Source of the DNA: Tachypleus tridentatus
Lineage: Eukaryota; Arthropoda; Merostomata; Xiphosura; Limulidae
Reading direction: 5' to 3'
NCBI RefSeq assembly: GCF_004210375.1
Contig: NC_134830.1
Location: 45,885,094 to 45,949,093, forward strand
DNA: 64,000 nucleotides
Below are positions 39,801 through 54,800 of the stretch, piece after piece. The notes below the pieces were generated by a model, which saw nothing but the letters and a program-made list of their open reading frames with translations, was not told where the DNA came from and ran no database searches. A program made the position numbers and the translations under genes. Each line of letters begins with the position of its first letter. Positions within the stretch are counted from its first letter, which is position 1.

Positions 39801-42800
39801 CGAGCTCAAGTGGACCAGCTGATTGGCCAAAGGGGAACACCCCAAGACCGCCCATCTACAGGAATTCAAGGCCAAAGTGGTGTGTTAGGGTTGGACCCCT
39901 TAACCACCAGGATCCTCTCATCCCCTTCATGGGTTGCCATGCACAGCAAACATGTGGGTGGATGCTTAGATCCCAGAGGAGGTAAACTGAAAGAACAGAA
40001 TCTTCCCTGGGAGGTCCCCTCACCACATACACAAATCCACACCAAGAGGAATTCTTAATACAGGCAGAGAAAAATGTAACTTATAAAAGGGAAAGAAATG
40101 TCTCATAGATTAATTTACTCTAATCCTACCTGAAATAATTTTAATTTGATATAAGCTGGTAGGGATCTTAATGAGTAATAAAATCAAATCAGGTATATGT
40201 ACCACACAATTCTTAATACTGGCACAGAAAAATGTAACTTATAAAAAGGAAAGAAAGGTCTCATAGATTAATTTACACCAATCCTACCTAAAAGAATTTA
40301 AAGTGCTGCAGCTATTTAGGATTCCCTATTGCTTAAATTTAGAGATTTTATGTAATCTGAATATCACATTTTGAAACTTGATCATTACAATTTTCCCCAT
40401 ACACACTTTTCATCAATAAGTTTCAATGTGCAGCACAACTATTATTTGTTTTGATATGAGAATCCTATTCTGAAAAAAATTTTACTATAAAAACTTATTA
40501 TTAGCTGAACTAAAAAAAACCAAAAACCTTTGAATCCTGTTTTGGTAGTTTTCAGAAAGAAAAACAAAATCCAAAACATGTAAGCTTTTTGATGGTTTTG
40601 TACATATATTTAACTAGATATATAAAACAAAAAATTTTAAAAGCACAGGTTCAACAATAACTTACCTGGTCAATGTTTAATCTAAGAGGTTTAATTGACA
40701 CCCTTAAGGAACATTCTTCAGTTTGAAGATTTAGATCTGGATGAATGTGAACTGCTTTAATCTCTACCTATAGAAATAGTTTGGAATACTTAGAATAGCA
40801 TGCTTATTAAACAGACACTTCAAAATTATGCTTACCTAATAAAAGGACATTATTTAACAATTCCAAAACAAGACAAAAAAGAAACATTTATAATCATATT
40901 TGCTGTAAAATATTTCAACCTATTTTTGTTAACACTGTAGGTCACTGTTTGCTAAAAAAATTAACATTTATTTAATTCATGTGTATGTGTTTAAGAGTTT
41001 TGACTATACTTCGTTATCCAATAATACTAATTCAGTAAGTATAATTGTTAGTTTTCCTTCATAGTAATAAAATAAAAATTTTAGAAACACTTCATTAATA
41101 GTTATTTTAACATAGCAAAAAACCTAATAAATTTACCATATTGGCATGAGATTGTTTTGGCATAGCTTCAGATGTGTATTGATACAAAAATTTGTTAATT
41201 TGTGAACTAGCTAGACGGTCCCTTATCTCAACATCATGGATTAACAACACGTGACGTGAAGCTTGTTCACAATTCTCAGGGTATACTTCATATTGGAACC
41301 GCACCTGAAAAATATTAGCAAACATAAAACTAGAGATATTTCTACTTTTAAAGAGCATAAAGAGAATTTTAATTTCTATTCAACATAACTCCAGAACCAA
41401 GATTTTTTTTCTTTCACTTAAAAAACTAAAAATATTTTCAATGCTATTTATACTAATGAATACTTCAACTGCAAATGACCTACTTCATAATGGGAAAGTA
41501 TATATTTCCCTGAAAGTGGACAGAAGGCCACCTGGAGAGATCATTTATTTTAATCACAGTAGTATGTTGTCTATCATTCAGTCAGTAGATGCTAAAATGG
41601 CATCGTGCAAGGGAAATTTAAGATTGCAATTTGTATCATTGTAATGCCAGTAAAACATGAGCATGCCATGAGTTACAAAAGAATCATGTACTGTGTAGGC
41701 CACAACACAGTGTGACGTATGAACTTCAAAAGTAAGAAACAGAAATAGTTATTACTTCTAACCTGGATTTTGTTTACCCTTAAAACAGAAAACCTTTGGG
41801 AACCCTGCAAAAGTACATCCAGTATTTATATGCATTCACAACCATATCTTATATATAATAAATGTTCATTTTATTTACCCATGAAATATTTAAATTGCTT
41901 ATTGTTTTTTTAGTCGCAGCCAAAAAGTTTAAATGTTTCACTTTGTTTTCTTTTATTGTTTAAACCTACACCTATTCTATTCACTCTAATCACTTGGTGT
42001 TTTATATCAATAATTGTCTTTATTTTCTCTGCTATTTTAGGCCATTTCTACTTCTTGATTTCAATTAAAAGTCTGTTTTCTTTATTGGCCAATTTATATT
42101 CAGTTTGTCAGCTTACTTTATTCATTCGAAGTTCCATGTGGACATCATGACGGCGACCAGGCCCTCCATCAGTCAACCAACTTTTACCAGAATGACGAGA
42201 ATGTCTTGGAGAGGCTTGAGAGTAAGTTTCCAAAGTAGGAGAATCAGTTCTACTTAATTTGCTAAATGAAACACCCATTCCTTGTGGATGAAAATGAATA
42301 GTTGGCCCCTTGTTTCTGGAAGTAATGGGTGAGTCTGGCTGGTCTTTACCTTTGTCAGATAACCTGAGGCATAAACAAATTTGTTTAACCTCGGAGGTAA
42401 ATAATATCAAAGCTGTCAAGGTAATAATCTTTTAACATAAGTAACACAATGAAATATCGAAATAAAATTATAAATATTTTTGAGCACTTTTCTTTATAAA
42501 CTGTTTGTAACTTTAAATTCTATAAATTACAAAAAATTACCTTGTCTTTGACAGATAAAAAAAAGGTACAAAATAATATTACAGTCTGACCAGGAAAAGG
42601 AAACTTATTTTAATTAGTGGCAATTTAAATGCATTAAAACAAACAACTCATCTAAATCACAGGAGTTGTTTTTACTATTTTATCTCTTTTTAACTAATGT
42701 GTCACTTGGTATGAACCTTTATATGTATGTAAGAACTTAACAGCTGATGAATTTTATTGAAAATCAGTTTTCATCTTACTTGGGAACTTTACAAAAAACC

Positions 42801-45800
42801 ACAAAAAACTGAATATCAAGAAATACCCATAGGACAGAAATTATCTTATCACAGATCTTTAGTTGTGTGATGTTAAATCTGCACACTTAAAACACTATCT
42901 TATCATTACAAGGAAAACTACATCACAGGTCTTTTGTTCAAGTAATTGTATAAAGCAAGAAATTTATTTTGCATTTAATAAAAAATATTAATATTGTTTA
43001 TTTGTGAAATAAATCTATATTATGCCAAAATACTTTGACAAAACCTACATCTATTAATAGCTGATACACAACTTTTCTTTCTGAATTATATCTCTACTGT
43101 TGACACATTTATATGCTTGTTTGTTTTTGAATTTCGCACAAAGCTACTCGAGGGCTATCTGTGCTAGCTGTCCCTAATTTAGCAGTGTAAGACTAGAGGA
43201 AAGGCAGCTAGTCATCACCACCCACCGCCATCTCTTGGGCTACTCTTTTACCAACGAATAGTGGGATTGACCGTCACATTATAACGCCCCCACGGCTGAA
43301 AGGGCAAGCATGTTTGGCGCGACAGAGATGTGAACCCGCAACTCTCAGATTACGAGTTGCATGCCTTAACACACTTGGCCATGCCACATCCATTTATATG
43401 CAAACAAACAATTTAAGGACAACAAAGATATATTTAGGTCCATTTTGGCCAGCCCATGTGCTAAACTAAACTCTCAAATGAAACACACACTAAAAGTCAG
43501 TCTTATATATATATATATATATCAAGCTTTCCTCATGAATTAACTACATCTGTAGTCTGAAGGTAACCCATTACAAAGACAATCCCACCTTGTAGAAATT
43601 AAAACTGTCTTAGATGAAGATGATCCCTACTTTTACAAGATCTATATTTGTGTTCAATGATCCTACCATACTTAATACCCATTATTAAGAAAAAAAAGAT
43701 GGTGGATCAACACTGTAAATTCCATATCAGTCTTAAACACCTCAACCAAACCCCTCTAGCTTCCTTTTTTCAGTGGAAAACAATTTGAGAGATGTCAGCT
43801 TATTACTATATGACAACCTTTTTGTCCTAGGTTGTTTTTTGTTTTTTTTTAAATTTCGCAAAAAGTTACTCAAAGGCTATCTGTGCTAGCTGTCTCGAAT
43901 TTAGAAGTATAATACTAGAGGCAGCTAGTCATCACAACCCACTGCCAACTCTTGGGGTACTCTTTTACAAACAGTGGGATTGACCATCATATTATAATGC
44001 CCCCATGGCTAAAACGGGGAGCATGTTTGGTGTGACAGGGATGTGAACCAGCAACCCCTTAACTCACCTGGCCATGTCAGGCCTTCTGTCCCAGGTATCA
44101 TCATAGTAACCTTCCTCTTACCCTTTTTCAACAATTCAAATTTTGTTGTTCTTTCAATACAAAGTAAGAAAGGGTATTTTTTCCAGCTGTATTTTTATTC
44201 CATACATATTTCTATTTTCATGACAGTTTACTGTGCAATATGTTTTTGTAAGTCCTATAGGAAAATAACTCTAAAATGATAATAATTACAGGATACCATA
44301 CTGCCCCTGGGGGCATTGCAAACTTCAAGAAGGGATGCAGTGCTTTGTTGACTTCAATGCTTATAAGTTTTTCTTTTCTTTTTTTTCCACAATCCCAATT
44401 ACAGTATCAAAAGTGGATTGTATGTTAGATTACCATTACAGTCAAAATTACAGTAATAAAGAGGATTATATGTTGTATTACATTTGCTGTCACAAGATAA
44501 GCTTTATAAAAATATCAAGGGAGTGATAATTAGAGAGAGGGCTTAAATTAGAAGCAATACAGATATCTCACTTCAAAGATTATAACAGAATAAATATTTG
44601 TCAACAATTTCAAAAGTGTCTATTTTGGAGCTATGAATATTTCAGAAACATGTTGACAAATTTTGCAAAATATGTGAAATATCAATAATCATGTTTAGTA
44701 CATCATTTTTATAACTTCTACATTTTTATTTTTCTCCTGTGCTTACAATATTTTTGCTCATACTTTGAAAGACAATTTTATGCAAATTAAGAAGATCTTA
44801 CCGGTCTATGCTCTCTTGGCTACTTGTTTTCTTGGCTGAAACAAAATAAATTATATAAAATTTTTACAGTAAAAATGTAAAACTAACATTTATAATTACA
44901 GTTTTCTCAGAAAAAGTGTCATTCTTACTACATGCTGAAACAAATATTTTCTACAGTAAAAGTAATCAAAATGCCCTATACTTTCCACAATGTTTAAGAC
45001 CATCTTAAATATGTATAAAGCATGTGCTAGAAGGTTAAATAACTGTTTATTATTATTATGTAATTTAAACATGATCTCATACTCAAAACATTATTGTTCC
45101 TAGAAAGAAACTGTAGTGAAGAAAACAACACAAAAGCAAGATTTAAATGAAACAATGTTTATTTTTTGATGATATCTTCCTGACTATACACAATTATTAG
45201 TTTATAGAATTATTTTGAGATACATTACAGACTAAGAAATATGCTGCAAGTGAAAAAGTTCCAGTCATTAAATATAATAAAAGTTCTTCTACTCTCTCAT
45301 GTTCATACAATTCTTTGAACATTCACAACTGTTTTACAATACTTAAACAACAAACACTTTCAGAAAAATCATATACATTTAGAAGCTGTATGCAAAAACT
45401 AGTTTACAGAAGATGTATTAATGCCAAACACCTGTTTCTTTTCCTGAAATAGATGTGTCAAAGTCTTTTCCTCCATACATGTGCCACACTATTGACATTT
45501 CCCTCAGGGTATATCGCCACACTGCTGGTGGAAAATGTTTAGGAGCTCGTAATTGATCACTTTTACCCAATGGAACAGAAAAATGACTCTCCACCAATTT
45601 AACTGGTTCAGTTGTTAAACAACGTACTTGAGGCTCTCCACTTTTAGGCTGTTAAAAAGTAAAATAATGAATGTTTTCTTTTAATCAAAAGTTGTAATAA
45701 AAATTAGCTTAAAAATGCATTATGAAATTCACAGATTATTAATAATAAAATACAAACATCACTTTTAAATTGTGAATATTTTTTAAAAATCCAGTTCTCA

Positions 45801-48800
45801 TGTATGAAAGACATTCTTTGCAAAATGTTAGGGAAACTAGAAATATATAATTAATGCAAGTATCTTACAAAACGTAACCGATAACACAGCTAAATAAATT
45901 AAGCAAATTAAAATGTGCTTACCCACTGATTCAGTTATCTATTAATCTTGGGATTCATAAAAATATCCTGCTGCATAAATGAGTTGTTTTTTTAAATAAA
46001 TATGAATGAGATATAATTCCAATGCTTTTGAAAAGAAAGAACTACAAAATTTCATCTGTAATGTTGTAATGAAAACTACTAGACTTTTGGTATATGAAAA
46101 TTTAGGTGTCAACAAGAAATTCTTACTCTGAAAGAAATACTTTAAATCAGTAAGAAAAGGTGCAAATTAGATATATTTATAAGATAAACATATCTTGCAA
46201 CATATATCATAGCTACAGGATAACTTTAAATATCTGAATAAAAAACTAAAAATTTCTCTGCTCGCTTGCTTGTTTGTCTGCCACGTTCACTGTCCAGGTA
46301 ATGTGAGGGTGTGGAAATTTTTTTTTTTAATACATGCATCTATTTGTTATCAGATCTGGTAATTTTATCACTAACATATACATTACACAAATAAATTCAT
46401 TACAGACTTGAGAAATTTTTTGGCAAGTTTAAGTTAACATTTAATTTAAAATATAGCATTACACACCAATTTAGCTTTAGATCATTAACTATACATCTAC
46501 TAATACATTATATATTTAACTTCACACCAAAGAAATGTATGCAGAATTAGAATGTTGTGTGTAAAAAAGTAAGCAGTAGACTTAGCCTATAAAATAAAAT
46601 AATGCTGTATACCAAAAGATAGACTAGGTGAAAAGAGTCAGGCTTACATTACAATACTTAGAAACAGAACATAGAGAGAGAATAATTTTTATTTTAAAAC
46701 CAAGGTAATGCTGCTAGTTATCTGTAAAACTTACTGTACAGCACACTAAACTTAAAAGTGGTATTAATGCAAAATGGAGAAATTTGTGAAGTTATTATTA
46801 AATATTAAAAAATCAATACTTTTATACTTTATGAACAACTGAAAGAAGACTCAGAAGATAAGAATTATAAGGGTAAAGACATCCAGACTTGTTCACTCAA
46901 CTAACTACAATAATTTTTAGTTTAGTGATTTACTTCCTTACTACTCTGATTTTCAAAACTAGGAGGAAAATTATGAAATATTATAGTGTTAGGTACTGAC
47001 GTTTATATGATAATATGATCTGTTTAATAATTATAACCTGGCTCTAAGATAAGTAACAGCTGTTGGGTTTATAAACAACAATAATAATGTTCTCCATTTT
47101 CATTTAATTTGATTTTGTTTTCCAATGAACTAAAGAAAGGATGTACCGTGATACCAATCCCTGGGTCATTTTCTAAAATACAGAATTCTTCATCAGCACC
47201 ATTAGTTTCATCTTCTTCACACCTATCATCCTCATCAGCTACTTCTGTTTCATCTTGAAAATGATCCAGATTTACATCTACCACAATTCCTGTACCAGAA
47301 TCTGCAAGTTTCTTTCCCTTAGTTCTGGTTCCATCATTACTTGCAGTGCTAGTTGGAGATTCTTCTGTGAACCATAAATTTGTATATCAACAGCACTGTT
47401 AAGAATAGCTAAAAACATCTGAACAGAAAATGTTAAACTGCTACATTTTAGTGTATCCACAATATGTAATGTAGTAAAACTTCACATATTGAGATGTCTT
47501 GTTTGGGGTAAGTGGTAACCAGCTAGGAAATCATTTTATTTAGCTTAAAATAACAGGTGAAAAATGTAGGGAGAAAACTCCAACATAGTTACTTGAAGAA
47601 AATATTTATTAAAGATACTTTCTGCAATGGTTAAAAACATGACTGATCATGAAAATAACATTTCTGATCTCTCATAAGTGTAACAGTTGTACATAGTCAA
47701 TTCTGATTGAAGTTAATTTTAAGGATTTTATAGTTTAAATGAAAAAGGGCAATACCTATAAAAATAAAACTCATTAAAGGTCCCAACAAATTATCCACAA
47801 ATCAATGATTAAGTGGCAAAAAAAAACTGTTCAGCATGTACAATGGTTATCAAAAAGAGTAGAAAAGAAATACAAGGCAGAGGGTATAAAGAAGTAACCT
47901 GAATTATTTTGTTCACAGACATATCCAGTAAATAAATATAGAACCTTTGAGAGAATTTTTCCAATTTCATTTCAACACCAAGCAGATAATTCTACATTAT
48001 ATAAATAACACCTCCAATATTTACCTGAACTACAGATGGAACCACTGGACTCTTCCATTGCTTCAACCATTAAATCATGAACTTTTTCAGCTTGGGTTTT
48101 AGTTACATTATTAGGACTTTCTGTGGAAGGCTTGGTAAACAGTACAGGAACCTGCAAAAATCAATGTTACCACAAAAACTACAGCAAAACTAAATATTTT
48201 CAAAGCCTTAAGTACAAATGACTGTTTAAAAATGTTTAGTTCTAAATTTTTTGTTTCTTCAAATTACTTAACCAGTAACTCTTTCAAAATTACTTGTACA
48301 AGATGTATTTTCTTCACACACTGAACATAAAAGGAAACAGCCATTTTGTTACAACAACTTTAGAAATTGTATATGAAAGAAAAAGAAATGCATCATCTAC
48401 GTTACACAAAAACTTTGCTAATTTTCAAATGTCAAAGATCAGAAGAAAATAACATGGCAGAATCCACAAATATTGTACATGTAAATCATGTTGATCACAA
48501 TTATCATCTCAAGTGTACAAAGTGTCCTGTTCTTTTAGCACTTTATTCTCATAATAGAACACTCAAATGTTGCAGTTTAAAATACACTGGCATTCTGTTT
48601 GAAAGATTCCCTACATGGAGGTTGGTTCTCTGAAACAAATATAAAGTTTGTATTTCTAGTCAATTTCTTAAGTTTAGTTCTTCATTTTTTACTCTTTTGC
48701 TATGGAAAGTTAAGAAGTATGAAAACTTATTTTGTTATAACTATGAATTAATTATTTAATATGCTACAAGTCTTTCATACTTTCATTATATTTGTTTCAG

Positions 48801-51800
48801 CAGTCATATTATTATACTGGTACACTATAACTTGTTTCCAAGTGAAATATATTAAATAATACTTGTTTTCAGTAATAACTGTAGATGGCTTGTAAAAAAG
48901 TATTTTGGTACATTTCAATGACTCTTGGAGAATAACAGTAGGTACATATTAAAATATTTTATCCAATCATGTATAAATTGAAGAGAAAAAAACCACCTGA
49001 ACTTGAATTAAGTTGCATTAACCCTTCCACTACAGATTAGGTAGCATCTACCCAAAACATAACCACAAAAGTATCTATGAAAATAATTACACTATGGTTT
49101 TTGATAACGTACCCACGTTTAGATATTTTGTAGGTTACTGGTAAATGTAACACAAGGTGGTATTTGTACACAAAATATCAGGTTTTCAAATTAAGTATCA
49201 AGATATTTTAATTAAAATATTCAAATTTTTCTTTCAGAATGCTTAATATCCAACATACAGAGTAATTTTCATTGTAAGAATAAAAATACTTTTATGAAAC
49301 AAAATGTTCAAATTTTGTGAAATCTCTATAACCTCCAAATAATTATCAAATATTTTTGAAGAAAACATTATATTTTATCTGTTATTTTCACTATCAAATA
49401 GGAATCTCTATGTATTTGGTAGATCTGACCAATCTCAATACCAAGATAAAAAATTAGGAAATGAACATAAATTACACTTTTTTAAAAAATCAGGATGACT
49501 ACAAATAACTTAAAAACACAAATGTTTAGTCTAAATAGCTTAAATGTCATAATGTACATTTATATATGTTTATTCTTTTTAATAAAGTGTACATTTATAT
49601 ATATTTATTCTTTTTAATAAAGTGTACATTTATATATATTTATTCTTTTTATTATATTTACCTTACAGCAATTGCTAGCTAGCACCATAGAAGTTATGAC
49701 ACAGCACATATGCACTCATGTTACCGTATCCAAGAATATAAAACTGACCTTTACAAAGTGACTTGTTTGGGCTGTGTTTCAATGGACTAGTATTTTGTAA
49801 AATACAGCCACTTTTCAGTTATAATACATTTTGTGTGTGTGTGTGTGTGTGTGTGTATTATTACTGTTTACAAATAAGTTTTAAACTTATTTTTTTGAAC
49901 ATAGAACAGTAAATAAAGAATTAAAGCAAACAATTATATATTCTACTCATGACCTTGTACTCAGTTTGTGATAGGTTGCTAAGACTTAAGAAATCTTGTG
50001 GAGGATGTGAAATGAAACAACTTTAAGTTTTGTTTATACAGTTGAATAATCAAAAAAATCTTAAATTACTATATCAATACCATAGAAGTCTATTATAAAT
50101 TATCATGTTTTAGTCTAAAATATGAAATTTCAAACAGATTAAAGGCTCAAATTACCAGTATGAAAATTTGTCTTTAAAGAGAGACACATCTGTTATTTTT
50201 GAAAAGGGTTAAGAAAACCACTTGTAAAATATTCTGAACTTTTGAATTGGTTATTCAAATGGCATATATAAAAATAAGCATATATAACAAACTGTTTCCA
50301 AAAATGGAAAGAGGTGAATGGAGCCACTGCATTTGATTCAGTAAATGAGAAATGACTCAGCAAACATAAAATTTAAGAGGTTCTGATTTTGCATTATAGT
50401 TGTTAAATATGAGTAATTTGAGATCCCAATTCATACAAAATTATTGACTTTGTACTTTGGGATCACAAATATCTAATCTGAACCAGTGTTTCATTCAGCA
50501 TACCACAATACACAAATTCAATATCTAGGTGTGTTTTTAAATTATTTACTTTTAAATTAAGAAATAAAATAATGCACAAAAGAAAATTTCAATTATAATC
50601 ACAACTTGATCCCAAAATTAACAACATAAATTCATGAAATAATTCAATATAATTTTCAATACGAGTCAACAAACATGATGACATGGCCTTTGGCTAGTAT
50701 GAGTATTAAAACTTTAAATAAAATAAATTACAGAAAAATGTTTCAGCCTTCTTAGGTCATCTTCAAGTTAATAGATTATATTTAGAAGATAACATTTTTT
50801 ACAAATACTACACCAGATCATGTATTTTCTAAAAAGGTAACTTATACTATTTAGAAAGGTTGTTATCAACGTTCATGACAATTTGATTCAATATTTTCTA
50901 TTCATATATTCCATTTATTGTGTGCATTCATCACCCAGAAGATACAAGATGTGCGATTTTTGTATATGAAAACACATCATACTCCATTTTTAATTAAAAT
51001 TCTGGTACCCCAACATCAGTTTTCTAATGGAATTATCCCAAGCATGAAGGAGATTGTAAATTTTGAAGAATAATACAGAAATCCTGGGAATATTATGAGC
51101 TTCATTGTGTAATTGATTTTTAAAATTATTATAAATATTACTTAAAACTCACCTCGCTAGGTCTTGATGAAAACACATCATCAGAAAGATCACCATCACT
51201 AGCAAAGTACGTGAGCAGACTCTGAAGAGCTTGGCATGAATCTGCACAGGTTCTGATGTAAACAACATTGTTTGATGCTCGAAGGTCTAGCCTTGGTTGA
51301 GGCTGGAGAGAGGATTGTATTTTACATCTCACAAATAAACAATCAAAAGAAAAAAATACACTTTAATCAAAATCATTATTGTAAATGTAATTAAATATAT
51401 AACTAATTAAAACTAAACAACAGTTCTCTTTAAACTTTATAAACCATTCAAAATGCAACAATAAACAATGAAGCAACTGAAACCAAACATGCAGCAACTG
51501 TAATTTAGAAAAACAGAACTATGCTAGTCACATAACATTGTATAAAAGACTTCCTATTCAAGAAAAATTAACTTTAAAGATAAAAACCAATAAAAAACAT
51601 TATTATCATCCTCAGATGACTAACTTACCATATCCATTCCATCAGTCATTCTCAACGACAGGTCAAACAATCCACTTTCCACCACACAAGTATAATCTAA
51701 TAAAAAATATTTAAAAGAAATAATAAATTAAAAGTAACTAAACACTACTTGGAACAGAAGGTAACCATGAAACAAAAGAACTAAAATACAAAAATTAATA

Positions 51801-54800
51801 TTCATCTCTTTAGAAATTTTTTTACACTTCTAAACAATTTGAGTAACTTGAATATTTGATTGATTTATCCAAATACTACCCAATACTAGTCAATAAACTA
51901 CTTTAGAACAATATAGTATCTGCTACATATATACGTGTTCAATCTCATAAAATATTTGTACTAGATAATGTATCAAATTAAAAATGTTATGTATGTGCCT
52001 TTTTCTTTATTAAATCTAAAATAAGTGTAAATGTTAAGTGTGTACTCACTAATATTGTTCTACACATAAATAATACTGTAGCTGTGACCTTTTTTTTATA
52101 ATCACCATGAGAAAAACCTATACAAGAGATAGGTGAAGAAAACTGTCAATGGCCATTGCTCAGTTCTTCACATTTCAAACACGAGAACAAAATGCACCCA
52201 AAACTACTATAATTTAACTATTTGTCTATTTAATGTTTAAATAGGTTGAAAAACTCTATTATTGCTCATAGCAATGACTTCACTCAACACAATTGTGTAC
52301 TCCAGAATATGCTTTTCCTATTAATTATAAACAAGTTAAAATAAAAAATTTTCTAAAAATTAAGTATGATGTATGGATTGTTTTATCTCTTTCTTTAGAA
52401 TTAAGCACAAAACTACTCAATGGGTTATCTGTGCTCTGCCAACTACAGGTATCAAAACATGGTTTCTAGTGGTGCAAGTATACAGACGTACTGCTGTGCT
52501 ACCAGAGGGAATGTAAGAATATCAATGCTACAAAGCACAGAAACAAGGTAATACAAAAACTATACAAAACTCTCCAATAATAACTTTTATATACAACTAA
52601 ACGTGAATTCCTGTAAGTTGTAAGAATTTAGGTATGAATAAAAGTATTCTAAATAAATAGTGCTTCACTCAATAACAATTATCTTGTATGACTGACTCAG
52701 TACTTGCCATCTCCTTATGTAGGGATTTTTGTATAGTTTTGTGTATTCATCCCTACCCTTATTCTCTACTTTTTTGGCACTTCTTGTTTTTGGTTTTTTT
52801 TTAAACAATTTCAGTGGAGTAGGTTGATAAGTGTACATCTGATTTATTTTTATAATTAAGTAGTAATATGTATCATTAACATCACATCAGTTTTGTTTGT
52901 TTATTGTATTTTGGATTACACTGTAACCAGTGAAGCTGGAATGATTTCTCCTAGATGGAACAAGTATGCTGGAGTGCTGGACCAATGTTAAAGGAATATT
53001 TACAGAATCTGTACTCAGTAATTTCATCCCAACTCACTACATGTGTATACAATGAATTCCACCACATGTGGGTCATGTCAATTAAAAATGAAGACATCAT
53101 ACAAATAACTAGACAATGAAGTATGAAACCACATGTGTGTGTGCTTGGTCTCACTGAAAACTTGAAGAAAAGTAGAATGTTATACAATGTATTGTTTGAT
53201 TATCAAGAAACTGGCATAAAATCCACACAAATCTGTCTATTACACAAGTTCTTGATAACTTGAATATTAATTTAGATTCATTCTTTATTTATCTTTACTG
53301 AAACTGTTTTTCCAGATACCATTTTTGTTTAATGAAAAGTTATAAACAGTTATTATATAATAAGTCTGTACTTCCATCTCATGACCAGAAATGAAACCTT
53401 TTTTCTGAAATATAGAAATAATATTCGTTTATAAACTGAACTCGTTGCTAAGTAGTTTTCCTTTCATTATTTCTCCACAAAAATACGTGTGATACATAAA
53501 CAGAATAATTTTAATATTATAGAAGCTGTGAAACATTCCATAATCTCTGACAATTAGGTGTTCAAATAATGTTATAACTCAACCTTAGCATTTATTTGAA
53601 AGCATCACACAGTAATAGAGTGAATGCAATAGCCATGTTTTTCACAACCCGTCCATATATACTAAACACTGCATGCATAAATATGTGGCTTAAAATGAAT
53701 GACACAAAAGAAGGGGCTTCTGGAGCAAGTTTTACATATTAATTAAATAAAATAAAGGTGGTTTAAATTTTCTATACTTTGTTGTTAATATGTAAAGTTC
53801 ATGTTTCTAATTGCTTCTGCACCACAGAAGCTGTACTGTTAAAGTAAAATGGGAGAGATCTGAACACAGGCATGTCAAGTGACAGAAGATAGTTATTTTA
53901 AATATAGCTTTTTCAAATTAGGGAACTAAAACTTAGGTAATATTAAAAGGTAGGTCAGAAACTAAGTTTTGATGCCAAGTTTATTAACATACAATGATAA
54001 TAACTGTTTAATTAATGTTAAATGTAACTTTGTTAATATCCCAATAAAATAAATATCACTTCATTTATTTGTTATTAACTGTTATATTCATGTATGTTGC
54101 ATTCAACAATATATTTGTAAATTCATATGTGCATTTTTTTGCTACACTTCTACTAACAAAAAGGTAACTTTTAAATCTTTTGTCATATAATATCAAGTCA
54201 GAGTTCACTTACTCTTTTTGAGATCTATTGCATCAGTTTCACCTTTATCAGAAATAAACAGACACATTTCTTCAGCTATGATTCTGTAAGATAATAAGAG
54301 TATTTCAAACACAATATACATAAAATAAATTCTATTCCAATTGATATTGTATTTACAAAGCACTTTCTTCCTTTAACAACATTTATATTCCAAATTTCAC
54401 TCTAAACGTTTAAAATCACATGTAAAATGATAACTGGTAGTACCAATCAATTTCCAATTCTTCAGCACCCAGAAAAAGATTTTAGAAATTCTTGTATTTA
54501 AACGTTTATGATGAGATATTTCAAGTTTCCAAATTATTCAGCAAATAAAATGTTTAGAAACTTCTTTTTTTGAGAGTAAAAAATATACAGAACATCTTGA
54601 TGCTAAAGACAGCAATTGTTTACTGCATGTCCTACATTTTAACTAAACAAGCTCCTTACAATATCCTGATTTTAAAAACTATTGAAAATAACAATTCCAG
54701 TTTCAAAAAGTTCCTCTAGTATTCCTCATGTTTAAAGAAAAAAATTAAGATCGAAACATAAGACATTATGTAACTTCAATTTACTGAATTCAGCCCAAAA

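Larger units (their letters stand above)
36093..40049 (-). mobile_element. Non-LTR retrotransposon (I/Jockey-like), copy B, with both termini
   Basis: The minus strand carries, in order, an ORF1 part with zinc knuckles (39244-38873), endonuclease (38506-37895) and reverse transcriptase pieces (37219-36968, NPRKDPKILSNYSPVALTS). The RNase H region kept in copy A is deleted. Flanks are AATTCTTA at 36085-36092 and 40050-40057. The 5' end shares sequence with the 5' end of copy A (near CCCTCACCA), so both look complete at the ends with separate internal deletions. The RT is broken, so it is not autonomous. Confidence 0.9.
42364..44801. other. ATG2 intron between exons l and m
   Basis: 2.4 kb holding two family 1 SINE copies and a short AT run at 43504-43522. 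Nothing else was recognised. Confidence 0.6.
48152..51152. other. ATG2 intron between exons h and i
   Basis: 3.0 kb. It holds a 35-bp tandem repeat and a TG microsatellite. TTAACCCTT at about 49019 and AAGGGTTAA at about 50205 are a possible short inverted pair around a decayed element. Confidence 0.5.

Noticed and set aside
39663..40058. 131-residue plus-strand open frame
   Set aside because: It overlaps the 5' part of LINE copy B, whose genes run on the minus strand; it is an antisense shadow.
49019..50215. Second piggyBac-like element (TTAACCCTT ... AAGGGTTAA)
   Set aside because: Only nine bases match at the ends and the following bases do not pair; too weak in AT-rich DNA.
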